Shown here one piece after another: positions 1-8,199 of a DNA stretch of 40,065 bases. Where the stretch lies: contig JAJFFG010000042.1 of NCBI GenBank assembly GCA_021776825.1, positions 1 to 40,065 on the forward strand, given 5' to 3'. The notes under the pieces were generated by a model. That model was not told the DNA's origin. It made no database searches and saw only the letters and a list, made by a program, of their open reading frames with translations. A program made the translations under genes and the position numbers. Every line of letters starts with the position of its first letter. Positions within the stretch are counted from its first letter, which is position 1. Source of the stretch: Planctomycetota bacterium (lineage in GTDB: Bacteria; Planctomycetota; JAJSAM01; JAJVHW01).

Positions 1-197
1 ACCGCCGATCTCTGCGTTGCGCCTCCTCCGAGACGGAACGGCGTCGCAGTCGTCGGCGCGCCTTGATCTCGACGTTCTGTCCTCGCTCAGGACGGGCCAC
101 TCGGCGCGTGGCGTCGCCCCCGCATCCAGGCGGCTCCTCGACTCCTGGGCGATGGTCGTCACGGAGTGCGCGAGCCTCACTGAATGGTCCGGGCTAG
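1..197 (+). repeat. Family A MITE-like element, copy 1 (left end cut by window)
   Basis: This stretch is about 90% identical to 31058-31253 and to the reverse complement of 32986-33121. It ends in CCGGGCTAG at 189-197, the same terminus as the complete copy. The first 45 bases of the element lie outside the window. The right end carries one extra base relative to copy 2, so an open frame shared by the copies is not kept to the end. Inside is a hairpin GTCCT-CGCTC-AGGAC. I read it as a non-autonomous inverted-repeat element, not a gene. Confidence 0.8.
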
Positions 198-595
198 AAC
201 GTTCGCGACGCCCGATCTGCTCCCCGTATCTGGGTTGAGTGCGGGAACGCCAGGCGCGGTCCCCCGGCGTCGTGTGCAAGTGCGTCGAGACGTCGTCGCT
301 GGGAGGGGCGAACGGATGTGCCCCGTGATGGGCTTGCCCGGTCTCGATACTGCGGTCTCGGTACTGCGGGCCTCCGTACTGCGGACTTGGCGTCCACATG
401 AGACCCGAGTCGCACGCACGGAATCCCCGTATCAGGCGCGCGGGAAGTGGACCGTGCTCGTAGGGGCGCCCGAGCGCGTCGTGCCGACAGCGGTCCGTCG
501 GAAGTCGCCACAACGACGCTCTGCGATTCGCATATCCTTCCACGCGTATCGGGCGCTGCGCCGCGCCCCGATCACCAAACCCATGGAGGCTCTCC
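198..595. other. Intergenic region with a 14-15 bp tandem array
   Basis: No gene is supported here. The only visible structure is a short array in which TACTGCGG recurs at 348, 362 and 377 (period 14-15), resembling the arrays at 9941, 19719, 31361 and 34760. The region presumably carries the promoter of the following secreted protein, but no convincing promoter boxes can be picked out. Confidence 0.5.
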
Positions 596-2602
596 GTGTC
601 CACGTCGCACCTGCTCCGCCGTTCGTCGGCCCTGGCTCTCGCGGCCGTACTCGCGCTCGGCGCGCGCGCGACGGCCTACGAGACGACCCCGAGCCTCGAG
701 CCCGAGTGGATCGGTCCGGAGCTCGTCGAGGCACACCCCGGTTCGACGTACTCCACGGTGGTGGACGTCAACGCCTCCGCGGACTGCGTGGGCACGGTGA
801 CCATCGATGGACAGCTCCGCGGTTTCTACCGACCGGCACGTGGGACTCCCGTGTTGCTTCCCAACGAGGGTGAGTTCGGCACCGTGAGCGTCGTCGGCCT
901 CACGGCGCGGGACGCAGCGGGCGACGCCTACGTCGTGGGGATGGTCGGGTCCAGCCCCAACGCAACGCCGGGCGGTGCGCGTCGGTGGCGCGTGCGCGCG
1001 CTGACGGGCGAGGTGCTCGCGACCGAGACCCTCGCGCCGTTGCCGGGCGACGACGTCTTCACGCCGCGGGCAGTCAACGCCGCCGGCGTCGTCGTCGGTT
1101 ACTCCCACGCTAGCAACGGCCCTCCGGGCTGGCGCCCGGCGCGCTTCGATCCCGCGGACGGCGCCGTGAGCGCACTCGACTTCCCGGCGACCCCGGCGGC
1201 GGTCAGCGCCGCGGGGCACATTGCCGGCGGTGGCTTCGTCATGGATCCGCAGGGCGAGCTCCTCGCTCTTAGCCCGTTCCCGGACCAGGTCACGGGCATC
1301 TCCCTCACGGCCGTGAACTCGGCGGGCCATGTCGCCGGAAGCGCCGGACGCTCGTACACGGACGGGGCCGGCCGCTTCGTGCGAAATCTCGCGCTGCACG
1401 ATGGCGCGTGGCGCCTGCTCAGTCTCGGTAGCCCGTACGACGTGGCACACGACATGAACGAGAGCGGCGACGTGGTCGGAGAGGTCGGCTTTCGGGCCTC
1501 TCTGCAGCCAGTGGTCAGGGTCGCTGCGACGCGGCGCGTGCACGTCATCGACGAGCTGCTCGCGCCCGGCCACCGCGACGGGGGCGGCGTGTTCGGCGTC
1601 GCGGCCATCAACGACGACGGCGTGATCGGCGGCAGCGGCTCGCGCGGTGCTGTGCTCTTGCACCCGGTGGGGCCGCTGCCGGCGCCACCGACTCCGGGCG
1701 ACTTTCTCGCCGCGGCGCACCCGCCGACACCCCAGCGTCCGTTCAACGGCATCAGCCTTTCGTGGGTGTCGGCTGGGGAACTCGCCGTCGCCTACCGCAT
1801 CGAGCGGCGCCTCGAGGGGGACACCGAGTGGACGGTCCTGCATCCGGGATGGAGCGGGACGACCTTCACCGACGTGGACGTGGGGCTCGGCGTGTCGTAC
1901 GAGTACGCCCTGCAGGCGCTCGGTGTCGCCGGAGCCTCCGCCCGTACGCCGGTCACGTTCGCCACGTCCCCGAGTGAGCCCGTCGACGACGTCGCGCCAC
2001 AGGTGCGCATCGTGTCCCCGGCTGACGGGACGTTCGTGAGCGGACGCGTGCGCGTGGTCGTCGAGGCGACGGACGATTCCGGTCGGGTCGAGTACCTCGA
2101 CCTCCACGCCGTGGGGCAGCTCGAGACGCGCCGCATCGCCGCACGGATTCGGAAGCCGACGCTGCGCGCGCGGTGGCGCACGCGCCGAATGACGCCCGGC
2201 ACGTGGGTCCTGGAGGCGTACGGATCGGACGCGCTCGGCAACGGCGGGAGGGCTTCGGTGTCCGTGTTCGTCGGCCTCTCGCACACGCGGCTGCGTGTGT
2301 CGTCGGTGCGTCTTCGCGCCGCACGCGGAGCCGCGCCGCAGGGCGATCTGCAGGGTCGCATCGTCGTGCGCGACGCGCGCAAGCGGCGGGTTCGCGGTGA
2401 GACGACGGTGATCGGCGAGTGGCGCGGTCCGCAGGGCTTCGTCGAGCGATTCGCGCTGCCGACCGACGCGCGCGGAGTTCTCGTGGTGCGGCGCTCCACG
2501 AACGGGGGGAGCTGGACACTGCACGTTGTGGACCTCGTTCGCGAGGGTGCAACATTCGACGCAGAGGCGAGCGCGGGTCCGGCCGAGAATCGAGCTCGGT
2601 AG
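596..2602 (+). CDS. Secreted HAF-repeat / fibronectin-like protein
   Basis: A 668-residue protein of unknown role, predicted to be exported. It begins at a GTG preceded by GGAGGC 9 bases upstream and opens with a signal peptide (SSALALAAVLALGARATA). Residues about 40-360 contain repeats of the type (A)xNxAGxVVGxS, as in AVNAAGVVVGYS, AVNSAGHVAGS and DMNESGDVVGEV, the pattern of HAF/extracellular repeats that probably form a beta-propeller. A fibronectin-III-like domain follows at about 370-460 (GISLSWVSAGELAVAYRIER), then an Ig-like segment starting PQVRIVSPADGTFVSGRVRV near 475. The last 90 residues are unassigned. No catalytic motif is seen. It stands alone, with repeat family A upstream and a cytochrome gene downstream. 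Confidence 0.85.
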   Translation: MSTSHLLRRSSALALAAVLALGARATAYETTPSLEPEWIGPELVEAHPGSTYSTVVDVNASADCVGTVTIDGQLRGFYRPARGTPVLLPNEGEFGTVSVVGLTARDAAGDAYVVGMVGSSPNATPGGARRWRVRALTGEVLATETLAPLPGDDVFTPRAVNAAGVVVGYSHASNGPPGWRPARFDPADGAVSALDFPATPAAVSAAGHIAGGGFVMDPQGELLALSPFPDQVTGISLTAVNSAGHVAGSAGRSYTDGAGRFVRNLALHDGAWRLLSLGSPYDVAHDMNESGDVVGEVGFRASLQPVVRVAATRRVHVIDELLAPGHRDGGGVFGVAAINDDGVIGGSGSRGAVLLHPVGPLPAPPTPGDFLAAAHPPTPQRPFNGISLSWVSAGELAVAYRIERRLEGDTEWTVLHPGWSGTTFTDVDVGLGVSYEYALQALGVAGASARTPVTFATSPSEPVDDVAPQVRIVSPADGTFVSGRVRVVVEATDDSGRVEYLDLHAVGQLETRRIAARIRKPTLRARWRTRRMTPGTWVLEAYGSDALGNGGRASVSVFVGLSHTRLRVSSVRLRAARGAAPQGDLQGRIVVRDARKRRVRGETTVIGEWRGPQGFVERFALPTDARGVLVVRRSTNGGSWTLHVVDLVREGATFDAEASAGPAENRAR

Positions 2603-2884
2603 CATCGGTCGGTGAGACGGGGACAGTGTCCCGACTGCTCAGGTTCTCACTCCGTCTCGATCACTCGGACCAAGTCGTCTGGCGAGAGCGGAACCCGTGG
2701 ACGCACAAGCGCCTCGACGGAGGTTCGAGACCGGAACCCGGCGCGGGCGCCGAGCCCAGCTGGTGACTCAGGTCATATCCCGGCGCGCGGCGCGTGCCGA
2801 TGATGGGAACGTGCTCCGACGCGCGTTCCGCCGCGGCAACGCGGCGCTGGCGGCGCGCACGGAGCCGTACGCAGGAGTCCCGCC

Positions 2885-3544
2885 ATGCAACGCGCTGTCA
2901 TCGCCCTTGCCGCCGTCGTCCCTCTGGTCGCCGTCGCCGCCTTCTCGCTGTCTCCGTCACGCGCCACCGCACAGGACGAACCGGCGACGTACGTTGGCGC
3001 GGAGACGTGCAAGGAGTGTCACTACCAGGAGCACAAGGCGTGGAAGGGCACCGGGCTCGCCAAGTCGCTCGACGCGCTACGTCCGACGACGGAAGAGAGC
3101 AACGCGAAACTCTTCGCAAAGAAGACCAAGGCCGAGCTCGATCCGGCGAAGGACTACACGACCGACGCGACGTGCCTGAAGTGCCACACGACTGGGTATG
3201 GACTACCGGGCGGGTACCCCGAGGACCCGGCTGCCTCGGACGAAGCCAAGGCGCGCGCCGCGGAGCTCGGCTCCGTCTCGTGCGAAGCGTGCCACGGACC
3301 GGGCAGTCGCGTCGTCGCGTTCAAGAAGGCTGAGACGGCGAAGGACAAGGACGCGAAGTTCACGTTCGAGCAGATGGCGCCGTACGGCCTGATCCACCCG
3401 AACGAGGACAACTGCGCCGTCTGCCACAACGCCGACAACCCAACGAACGCCGACGCGACGTTCGTCTTCGACGCCGAGAAGAAGAAGCCGCACCCCGAGA
3501 AAGAGAAGCGGAAGAAGAAGAGAAAGAAGAAGAAGAAGGACTGA
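2885..3544 (+). CDS. Periplasmic tetraheme cytochrome c (cytochrome c554-like)
   Basis: A 219-residue exported electron carrier. A signal peptide (about residues 1-29, ending ATAQD) is followed by four CXXCH haem-binding motifs: CKECH, CLKCH, CEACH and CAVCH. The arrangement, with YVGAETCKECHYQEHKAWKGTGLAKS at the start and SCEACHGPGS in the middle, is that of the cytochrome c554/c-prime family used in many multihaem redox chains. The C-terminal 25 residues are almost pure Lys/Glu/Arg (KEKRKKKRKKKKKD), an unusual basic tail that could dock the protein to an acidic partner or surface. The ATG has GGAG 8 bases upstream. It lies about 500 bp from, and on the other strand to, the DsrOP-like operon; a shared pathway is plausible but unproven. 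Confidence 0.88.
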   Translation: MQRAVIALAAVVPLVAVAAFSLSPSRATAQDEPATYVGAETCKECHYQEHKAWKGTGLAKSLDALRPTTEESNAKLFAKKTKAELDPAKDYTTDATCLKCHTTGYGLPGGYPEDPAASDEAKARAAELGSVSCEACHGPGSRVVAFKKAETAKDKDAKFTFEQMAPYGLIHPNEDNCAVCHNADNPTNADATFVFDAEKKKPHPEKEKRKKKRKKKKKD

Positions 3545-4042
3545 CGCTCGGGAGCGACGGGCGCAGCGCGTCTCGCGACCCCGACTCGTCACCGCGCACA
3601 CAGTGGCGACGGCGCGCTTGCGGCCGAGGGCAATGGCCTCGCGCCGACGCACTCCGGCACGGAGCCCCATGTTCCTCCGGCCCGATTCGCCGACTGGGCG
3701 CGTGGTTCCGTTCAGTTGTTGCCTGGGCTCAGCCGGAGACAGGCTGCGCATGAGTTCGGGGGCAGCGTTCGATGCGGTGCACCGTGACGCCGTCGCGAGC
3801 GCCCCTCCACAGCCAGTGCGAGACTCCGCGCTCTTCCTCGGTGGTCTCCTCCGTCGATGCTCCCCAGACCTCTGGATCACAGCGCCGTGAGCGCCTGCTC
3901 GAGAGACGCCCCGAGAGCGTTCGACATGCGCTGCTCGATCTTGCTGATCGAGCCGGACGGCCCGCTTGCACGGTGATGGTCGGATCGCGCCGACATCCCT
4001 TCGCGCTGCGCTGGATTCCGCCGCGCGACCGCAGCGAACCGA
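3545..4042. other. Intergenic region without a supported gene
   Basis: This 498 bp gap separates two convergent genes. I found no convincing coding frame, no repeat shared with the rest of the window and no strong terminator hairpin. A minus-strand frame across 3877-4080 ends in a helix-like sequence but has no ribosome site and overlaps the next gene, so it is not called. Confidence 0.5.
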
Positions 4043-5272
4043 TCAGGCGACCGTGTCCGGTCGCATGACGAGTTCGCCATTCGTCACCGCGATCGCCACA
4101 CGTGACGTGAACGTGAAGAGCAACGCGCCCACACCGAAGATGCCGAGGCTCACGCCGATCTCGGTCCACGTCGGCGAGTACTCGTAGATCTCACCGAGCA
4201 CAGAGGGCGTGAACCCGGGCACGACGAGACCGATCCCCTTCTCGATGAAGACGCCGGCGAAGATCATCACGCAGCCGATGTTCAACGTGCGGACGTCCTT
4301 GCGTGTCCGCGGTACGAGGAACAGGACGAACGCGATCACGTTCAGCGCGACGCTCGTCCACGCCCAGGGCACGAGCGCCGTCTTCCCCTCGAGCCCCACG
4401 AACAGGTACTCGAGGTGCTTCAGGTGGTGCGTGTCGGAGTACACCTCCTTGAAGACCTCGGCGCCGAGGAAGAACAGGTTCACGAACATGGCGTAGGCCA
4501 TGAGCTCGGCGATCTTCCAGATGGCCTCACGCTTGAGTTTGATGCGCGTCGAGCGCTGCAGGATCTGCAGCACGATCAGCATCACCGCTGGGCCGCTGCA
4601 GAACGCCGAGACCAGGAACCGCGGCGCCAGGATCGCGGCGTTCCAGAACGGCCGGCCGGGGAGGCCGTTGTAGACGAACGCCGTCACGCTGTGGATGGCG
4701 ACGGCCGCCGGGATCGAGAGCAACACCATCGGCATGAAGATGCGCGGGTTCGGCTGTCGGCCGCGGAACAGGCTCACCAGCATGTAGGTGACGACAGAGA
4801 GGTTCAGGAGGAAGTACCCGTTCAGGACGATCACGTCCCAGCCGAGTAGCGACGACGGTACGTTGGTGGTGCCGATGAGCGGGATGATGTGCAGCAGACG
4901 CTCGGGGCGCCCGAGGTCCACCGTCACGAACAGCATGCACATCACGATCGCCGAGATTGCGAGGAGCTCGCCGAGGATCACGATCTCCTTGATCGGCTTC
5001 CAGTGATAGACGTACGCGGGGATCACGAGGATCACAGCCGCCGCGGCGACGCCGACCAGCATCGTGAAGTTGCCGATGTAGAACCCCCACGAGACCTGGT
5101 CGCGCATGCCGGTCGCGGCCAGTCCGACGCGAAGCTGGTGCGAGTACGCGTACGCGCCGATCGCGATCATGACGACGCAGCAGACGAGCCAAGCGAGGTA
5201 GGCCGGGGAGCCCCGCAGCCCCACCGAGAGGCTGCGCGACGAGAAGCGGCGGAAGGCGTGGAGGAAGCTCAT
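4043..5272 (-). CDS. DsrP/NrfD-like integral membrane quinol-oxidoreductase subunit
   Basis: A 409-residue polytopic membrane protein of the NrfD/PsrC superfamily, closest in feel to DsrP/HmcC. Family knowledge: these subunits exchange electrons between (mena)quinol and a periplasmic Fe-S partner. Characteristic stretches are SWGFYIGNFTMLVGVAAAAV, WKPIKEIVILGELLAISA, VTVDLGRPERLLHIIP, NVPSSLLGWDVIVLNGYFLLN and FLGAEVFKEVYSDTHHLKH; about nine to ten hydrophobic spans are visible. The start is the ATG at 5272, which overlaps the stop of the Fe-S gene by four bases (ATGA); the frame is open farther upstream but that part is a shadow of the Fe-S gene. Translationally coupled third gene of the operon. 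The natural electron acceptor is unknown. Confidence 0.9.
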   Translation of the reverse strand: MSFLHAFRRFSSRSLSVGLRGSPAYLAWLVCCVVMIAIGAYAYSHQLRVGLAATGMRDQVSWGFYIGNFTMLVGVAAAAVILVIPAYVYHWKPIKEIVILGELLAISAIVMCMLFVTVDLGRPERLLHIIPLIGTTNVPSSLLGWDVIVLNGYFLLNLSVVTYMLVSLFRGRQPNPRIFMPMVLLSIPAAVAIHSVTAFVYNGLPGRPFWNAAILAPRFLVSAFCSGPAVMLIVLQILQRSTRIKLKREAIWKIAELMAYAMFVNLFFLGAEVFKEVYSDTHHLKHLEYLFVGLEGKTALVPWAWTSVALNVIAFVLFLVPRTRKDVRTLNIGCVMIFAGVFIEKGIGLVVPGFTPSVLGEIYEYSPTWTEIGVSLGIFGVGALLFTFTSRVAIAVTNGELVMRPDTVA

Positions 5273-6171
5273 CCGTAGAAGTAGAAGAACCGCGGCAGCG
5301 TGTTCAGCTCGGACTTGAAGATGAAGACTCGCTTGCGCGCGATCAGTTGGCGGATCGCGGAGTTCGGATCGAGCAGGTTCCCGAACACCCGGGCGCCGGT
5401 CGGGCACGCGTCATGACACGCGGGGAACTTGCCGGCGCGCGTGCGCTGAATGCAGAACGTGCACTTCTCGACCACGCCCTGCGGCCGCGGACGATTCCCC
5501 AGCACGTGCGTTGTCGGGTTCAACTCGTCGGCGGGGAGACGCGGCTCCGACCAGTTGAAGTGACGGGCGCCGTAGGGGCACGCGGCGACGCAGCAACGGC
5601 AACCGATGCAGTGGTCGTAGTCCACGACGACGATGCCGTCGTCCTCTGCCCACGTGGCCTTGACGGGGCAGACCTTCACGCAGGGCGCGTTCTCGCACTG
5701 CTGGCACTGGACGGGGAAGTAGTGCTTCCCCGGCGCCGGCACCGTTTCGGAGTCGTAGTACGGGTCCGAGTGATCGAGATCGACGCCGCGGGCCTCGTCC
5801 ATCTCGAGGACGGTGATCCAGTGGATCGCCCGTGCATCGTCGCCGGACGCTGAACCGCGCGATTGGTTGTTCTCCTCGATGCACGCGTACACGCACGCGC
5901 GATTCCCGTTGCAGCGCGAGAGGTCGAGTCCGTACCCGAAGACCACGTCGGGCAGCGCGGGCGTGCCGGCGACCGTCACCTCACGGTCGAACTGCTCCGA
6001 GTACCGCCGCTCGAGGGCCGCGAGTCGACGGGCGAGTTGCGCGGGGTCCATCTCCTGCAGGCGCGTGTTGACGAACATCTCCAGCGTCTCGTTGCGGCAG
6101 CCGGTCGCTGCAAGCGCGGCCGTCGTGGCCGCCATCTTCAGGAGATGCCGACGCGTGGGGTTCGGGCTCAT
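5269..6171 (-). CDS. Tat-exported 4Fe-4S ferredoxin lipoprotein (DsrO/HmcB-like)
   Basis: A 300-residue periplasmic iron-sulfur subunit. The N-terminus has a twin-arginine signal (TRRHLLKMAATT) followed by a lipobox ending in Cys25 (LAATGC), so the folded protein is probably exported by Tat and lipid-anchored. Cysteine clusters for 4Fe-4S centres are at 87/93/97, 156/159/164/168 (CQQCENAPCVKVCP), 188/191/194/198 (CIGCRCCVAACP) and 237/240/252/256. The CNGNRACVYACIEENN block and HWITVLEM match the DsrO/HmcB type. It would pass electrons between the NrfD-like subunit and the multihaem cytochrome. The ATG overlaps the cytochrome stop codon by three bases (shared TGATG-type junction) and its own stop overlaps the next gene by four bases. 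No molybdopterin subunit is present nearby. Confidence 0.92.
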   Translation of the reverse strand: MSPNPTRRHLLKMAATTAALAATGCRNETLEMFVNTRLQEMDPAQLARRLAALERRYSEQFDREVTVAGTPALPDVVFGYGLDLSRCNGNRACVYACIEENNQSRGSASGDDARAIHWITVLEMDEARGVDLDHSDPYYDSETVPAPGKHYFPVQCQQCENAPCVKVCPVKATWAEDDGIVVVDYDHCIGCRCCVAACPYGARHFNWSEPRLPADELNPTTHVLGNRPRPQGVVEKCTFCIQRTRAGKFPACHDACPTGARVFGNLLDPNSAIRQLIARKRVFIFKSELNTLPRFFYFYG

Positions 6172-7151
6172 CGGGCGTCCTCCGGGCGCGGCGGCGCGGG
6201 CAGCGGCTCGACGGGATCGTGTCGCGGACGATGCGGGTCGTGGCAGTGCGCGCAGAGCAGGTACTCCTGACGTCCGTTCCACTCGCCGGAGCGCTTGCCG
6301 TGCAAGCCCAAGCGCCAGTCGCGCAGCTTCGGTCCGTGGCACTGACCACAGAGTCGGTAGGAGGCCTCGAACGACACGGGCTCGCCGTTCGCCAGTCGGA
6401 GCGTGTCGCGATCCTCGGCGTCGTGGCAGTCGAGACAGCCGCGCTGTTCCTCTGCGTGGTGGAGCGTGAACGCGTGCATCTTCTCGGTCGTCTCGCGATG
6501 ACAGGTCGCGCACTCGTTCGGCGCTTCCTCGGCGACGTGACACCCCACACAGCGTTCCATCAGCGGCACCGACCGCGGCTTCGTGAAGGCGTTGTCCGTC
6601 GCGGCGCCGTGGCAGCTCTCGCACTCGACGTCGGCGTCCCAGTGCGCGCCGTGCGCCGGTTCGACGTCCTGCGTCCGCCAACGCTTCGGGAAGGCGTACG
6701 TGCCATCCTCCTGGCGGGTCGCGTCGAAGTACGCGCGCGCCCGCTCGGAGTCCGCGGAGAGATCGTCGTGGCACTCCTCGCAGACGTCGAAGGTGGGGAT
6801 CGAGGGGGCTTCCTGCTCCTCGTCCTCGAAGTGACAGTCCTCACACTCGAGGCCCTTTCGGCCGTGGGCAGCGTGAGCCAGCGTTGGCGCACCGTCCGGA
6901 CCGGCGCCGTCCTGATCGGCGTCGCCGCCGAGATGGCAACGGGAGCACGGGAACACGCCCTCGCTGAGTGGCGGCGGCTTCGCCGCGACGACGCCGTCTG
7001 CGTCGAGCGACACAGCGACAGGACGGGCGAGCGCGAGATGCGCGTCGTGCAACGCCGGCTCCTCGTGGGTGCACGCACCCATGAGCAGTATCCCGACCGC
7101 CAAAGCGGTCGCTGTCAGGCGTTGACCGGTCAATCTCTGATGCCTTTCCAT
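6168..7151 (-). CDS. Nine-haem c-type cytochrome lipoprotein
   Basis: A 327-residue exported multihaem cytochrome, first gene of the operon with the Fe-S and NrfD-like subunits. A lipoprotein signal ends in ILLMGAC. Nine CXXCH motifs follow in order: CSRCH, CEDCH, CEECH, CESCH, CVGCH, CATCH, CLDCH, CGQCH, CAHCH, with extra His residues (AHAAHGRKG, AHGAHWD, FTLHH) suited to be distal ligands. Family knowledge: in DsrMKJOP or Hmc complexes this position is taken by a triheme or hexadecaheme cytochrome; nine haems is unusual. The ATG start at 7151 sits against a perfect palindrome and lacks a Shine-Dalgarno. An alternative is the in-frame TTG seven codons inside (7130), preceded by GAAAGG; the signal peptide survives either choice. 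Confidence 0.9.
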   Translation of the reverse strand: MERHQRLTGQRLTATALAVGILLMGACTHEEPALHDAHLALARPVAVSLDADGVVAAKPPPLSEGVFPCSRCHLGGDADQDGAGPDGAPTLAHAAHGRKGLECEDCHFEDEEQEAPSIPTFDVCEECHDDLSADSERARAYFDATRQEDGTYAFPKRWRTQDVEPAHGAHWDADVECESCHGAATDNAFTKPRSVPLMERCVGCHVAEEAPNECATCHRETTEKMHAFTLHHAEEQRGCLDCHDAEDRDTLRLANGEPVSFEASYRLCGQCHGPKLRDWRLGLHGKRSGEWNGRQEYLLCAHCHDPHRPRHDPVEPLPAPPRPEDAR

Positions 7152-7152
7152 G

Positions 7153-7166
7153 CGCTCGCGCGAGCG
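7153..7166. promoter_or_regulatory. Perfect 14-bp palindrome abutting the cytochrome operon start
   Basis: CGCTCGCGCGAGCG is its own reverse complement and lies one base upstream of the ATG at 7151. It could be an operator, or an RNA hairpin that hides the first start codon and favours the internal TTG with its own GAAAGG. This is inference from position; GC-rich palindromes also arise by chance. Confidence 0.3.
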
Positions 7167-7373
7167 GCTCCAGAGTCCCGCCCCGCGACGTCAGGACCCT
7201 ACGGTGCACGCATCGCGCTGTACGTGACGCCGATCACAGGCGAGGCGGCAACGACACCGTGGAGATGGAGACCGTGGAAGCGACGTCACCTGCGGGGCCT
7301 GAGCCGTGCGCTCGACCGCGATCCTGCATGACAACGCGATCGTCTGTCCGGGGGCCGCCTTCGCGACCACGTT

Positions 7374-8093
7374 CTACTTCCCGCCAGGCAGTTTCTTGAT
7401 CGCCGTCGCGAGGATCTCCTTCTCGGCCAGGATCGTCGCCCCGGCGACTAGGTGGGGCCGCGGCGCCTTCGTCCACTTGGCCTTCGGGCCGTAGAGGAAG
7501 AACGCGTCCCACGTGATGCCGCCGCGGAAGACCCTCTTGTTCTCGAGGCGCTTGATCTCGTCGACGACGTTCGTCTTGAACCAGCGGCCGGTCTTCGCAC
7601 CGGGGTCGTAGAACTGCTCGACGCGAGAGTCCGCGAGCACGGTCGTTGCCTTCGCCGCCGCCTCACGGTTGTCCGTGCCGAGCACCGGGAGCCACACCGC
7701 TAGGACGCGAATATCGAGGTCCTTGTGAGCATCCAGGACGTTCTCGCGCACCCACCGGGCGCCGTCGACGCACACGCCTCAGGTCGGTGAGAGGAAGAGG
7801 ACGAGCCTCGGCTTGTCCTCGATCGCCAGGAACGCCTTCTTGAGATCGTCCGGCCCGGCCAGGTCGACGAGTGGCGGCGCCTTCTGGGCCGGCTCCGGCT
7901 CCTCGTCGTCGTCGAAGAAGGTCTCGAGTTCCTTCACACGCGCTTCGAGGTTGCGCACGTGCTCTCGAAGAAGAACCACCTCTTCGCGGAGGAGCTCCAC
8001 CTCGCTCTTCTTCTTGCCTGGGCGGTCCTGCGCGAAGGCGGCAACAGCGACGAGCGCGATCACAGACGCGACGATCAACCAGGACTGCTTCAT
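7374..8093 (-). CDS. Thioredoxin-fold selenoprotein with U-x-x-C motif (in-frame UGA at 7779-7781)
   Basis: Read through one UGA, this gene encodes 239 residues. It starts at an ATG with a strong AGGAGG 5 bases upstream. A signal peptide (about 1-22) is followed by a leucine-heptad coiled coil (about 30-60) and then a thioredoxin-like domain. The predicted beta strand RLVLFLSPT runs straight into UGA-Gly-Val-Cys: position 105 would be selenocysteine and 108 cysteine, exactly where thioredoxins carry CxxC. The same frame stays open for 134 more residues with coherent protein (DIRVLAVWLPVLGTDN, GGITWDAFFLYGPKAKW), ending at 7374. A SECIS-like hairpin lies 16 nt after the UGA. A thiol/selenol redox role outside the cytoplasm is inferred. 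The alternative, a nonsense mutation in a Cys protein, is less likely because nothing else is damaged. An automatic caller would split it into two genes. Confidence 0.85.
7746..7762 (-). promoter_or_regulatory. SECIS-like hairpin after the in-frame UGA
   Basis: On the minus strand GCGCCC-GGUG-GG(U)GCGC forms a six-base-pair stem with a GGUG loop and one bulged U on the 3' side. It begins 16 nt after the UGA. Flanking GAC (7764-7766) and GUC (7737-7739) can extend the stem below an internal loop. Bacterial SECIS elements are short coding-region hairpins just downstream of UGA with a G-U in the apical loop and often a bulged U, bound by SelB. In the E. coli fdhF element the bulged U is on the 5' side, so the match is by type, not by sequence. 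Confidence 0.6.
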
Positions 8094-8199
8094 GGCGACC
8101 TCCTGCAGGTTGTGCTCACCCAGATCGTACGCTCACTCCTTCGCGTCCGTGGCGTCCGCTGATCCGGAGCGTGCTCTGGCTCGCTACAGTGGAGCCGTC

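Noticed and set aside
572..2605. Long open frames antisense to real genes here and at 12788-15121, 29004-30953 and 1436-type positions elsewhere
   Set aside because: High GC makes stop codons rare on the opposite strand. Their translations are Arg/Ala/Pro/His-rich, have no ribosome sites and match no domain, while the sense strand encodes recognisable proteins.
2700..2760. tRNA-like GGTTCGAGACC sequence
   Set aside because: No cloverleaf with paired acceptor, D and anticodon stems could be built around it.
2612..2803. Possible zinc-ribbon mini-protein starting RRGQCPDCSGSHS
   Set aside because: Only one CxxC pair, rapid decay into Ser/Arg/Gly-rich sequence and no ribosome site.
3877..4080. 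Minus-strand frame ending SISKIEQRMSNALGASLEQAL, reminiscent of an XRE helix-turn-helix
   Set aside because: The rest is basic low-complexity sequence, it overlaps the NrfD-like gene in another frame and no start signal is present. It could be a remnant, but the evidence is too thin.
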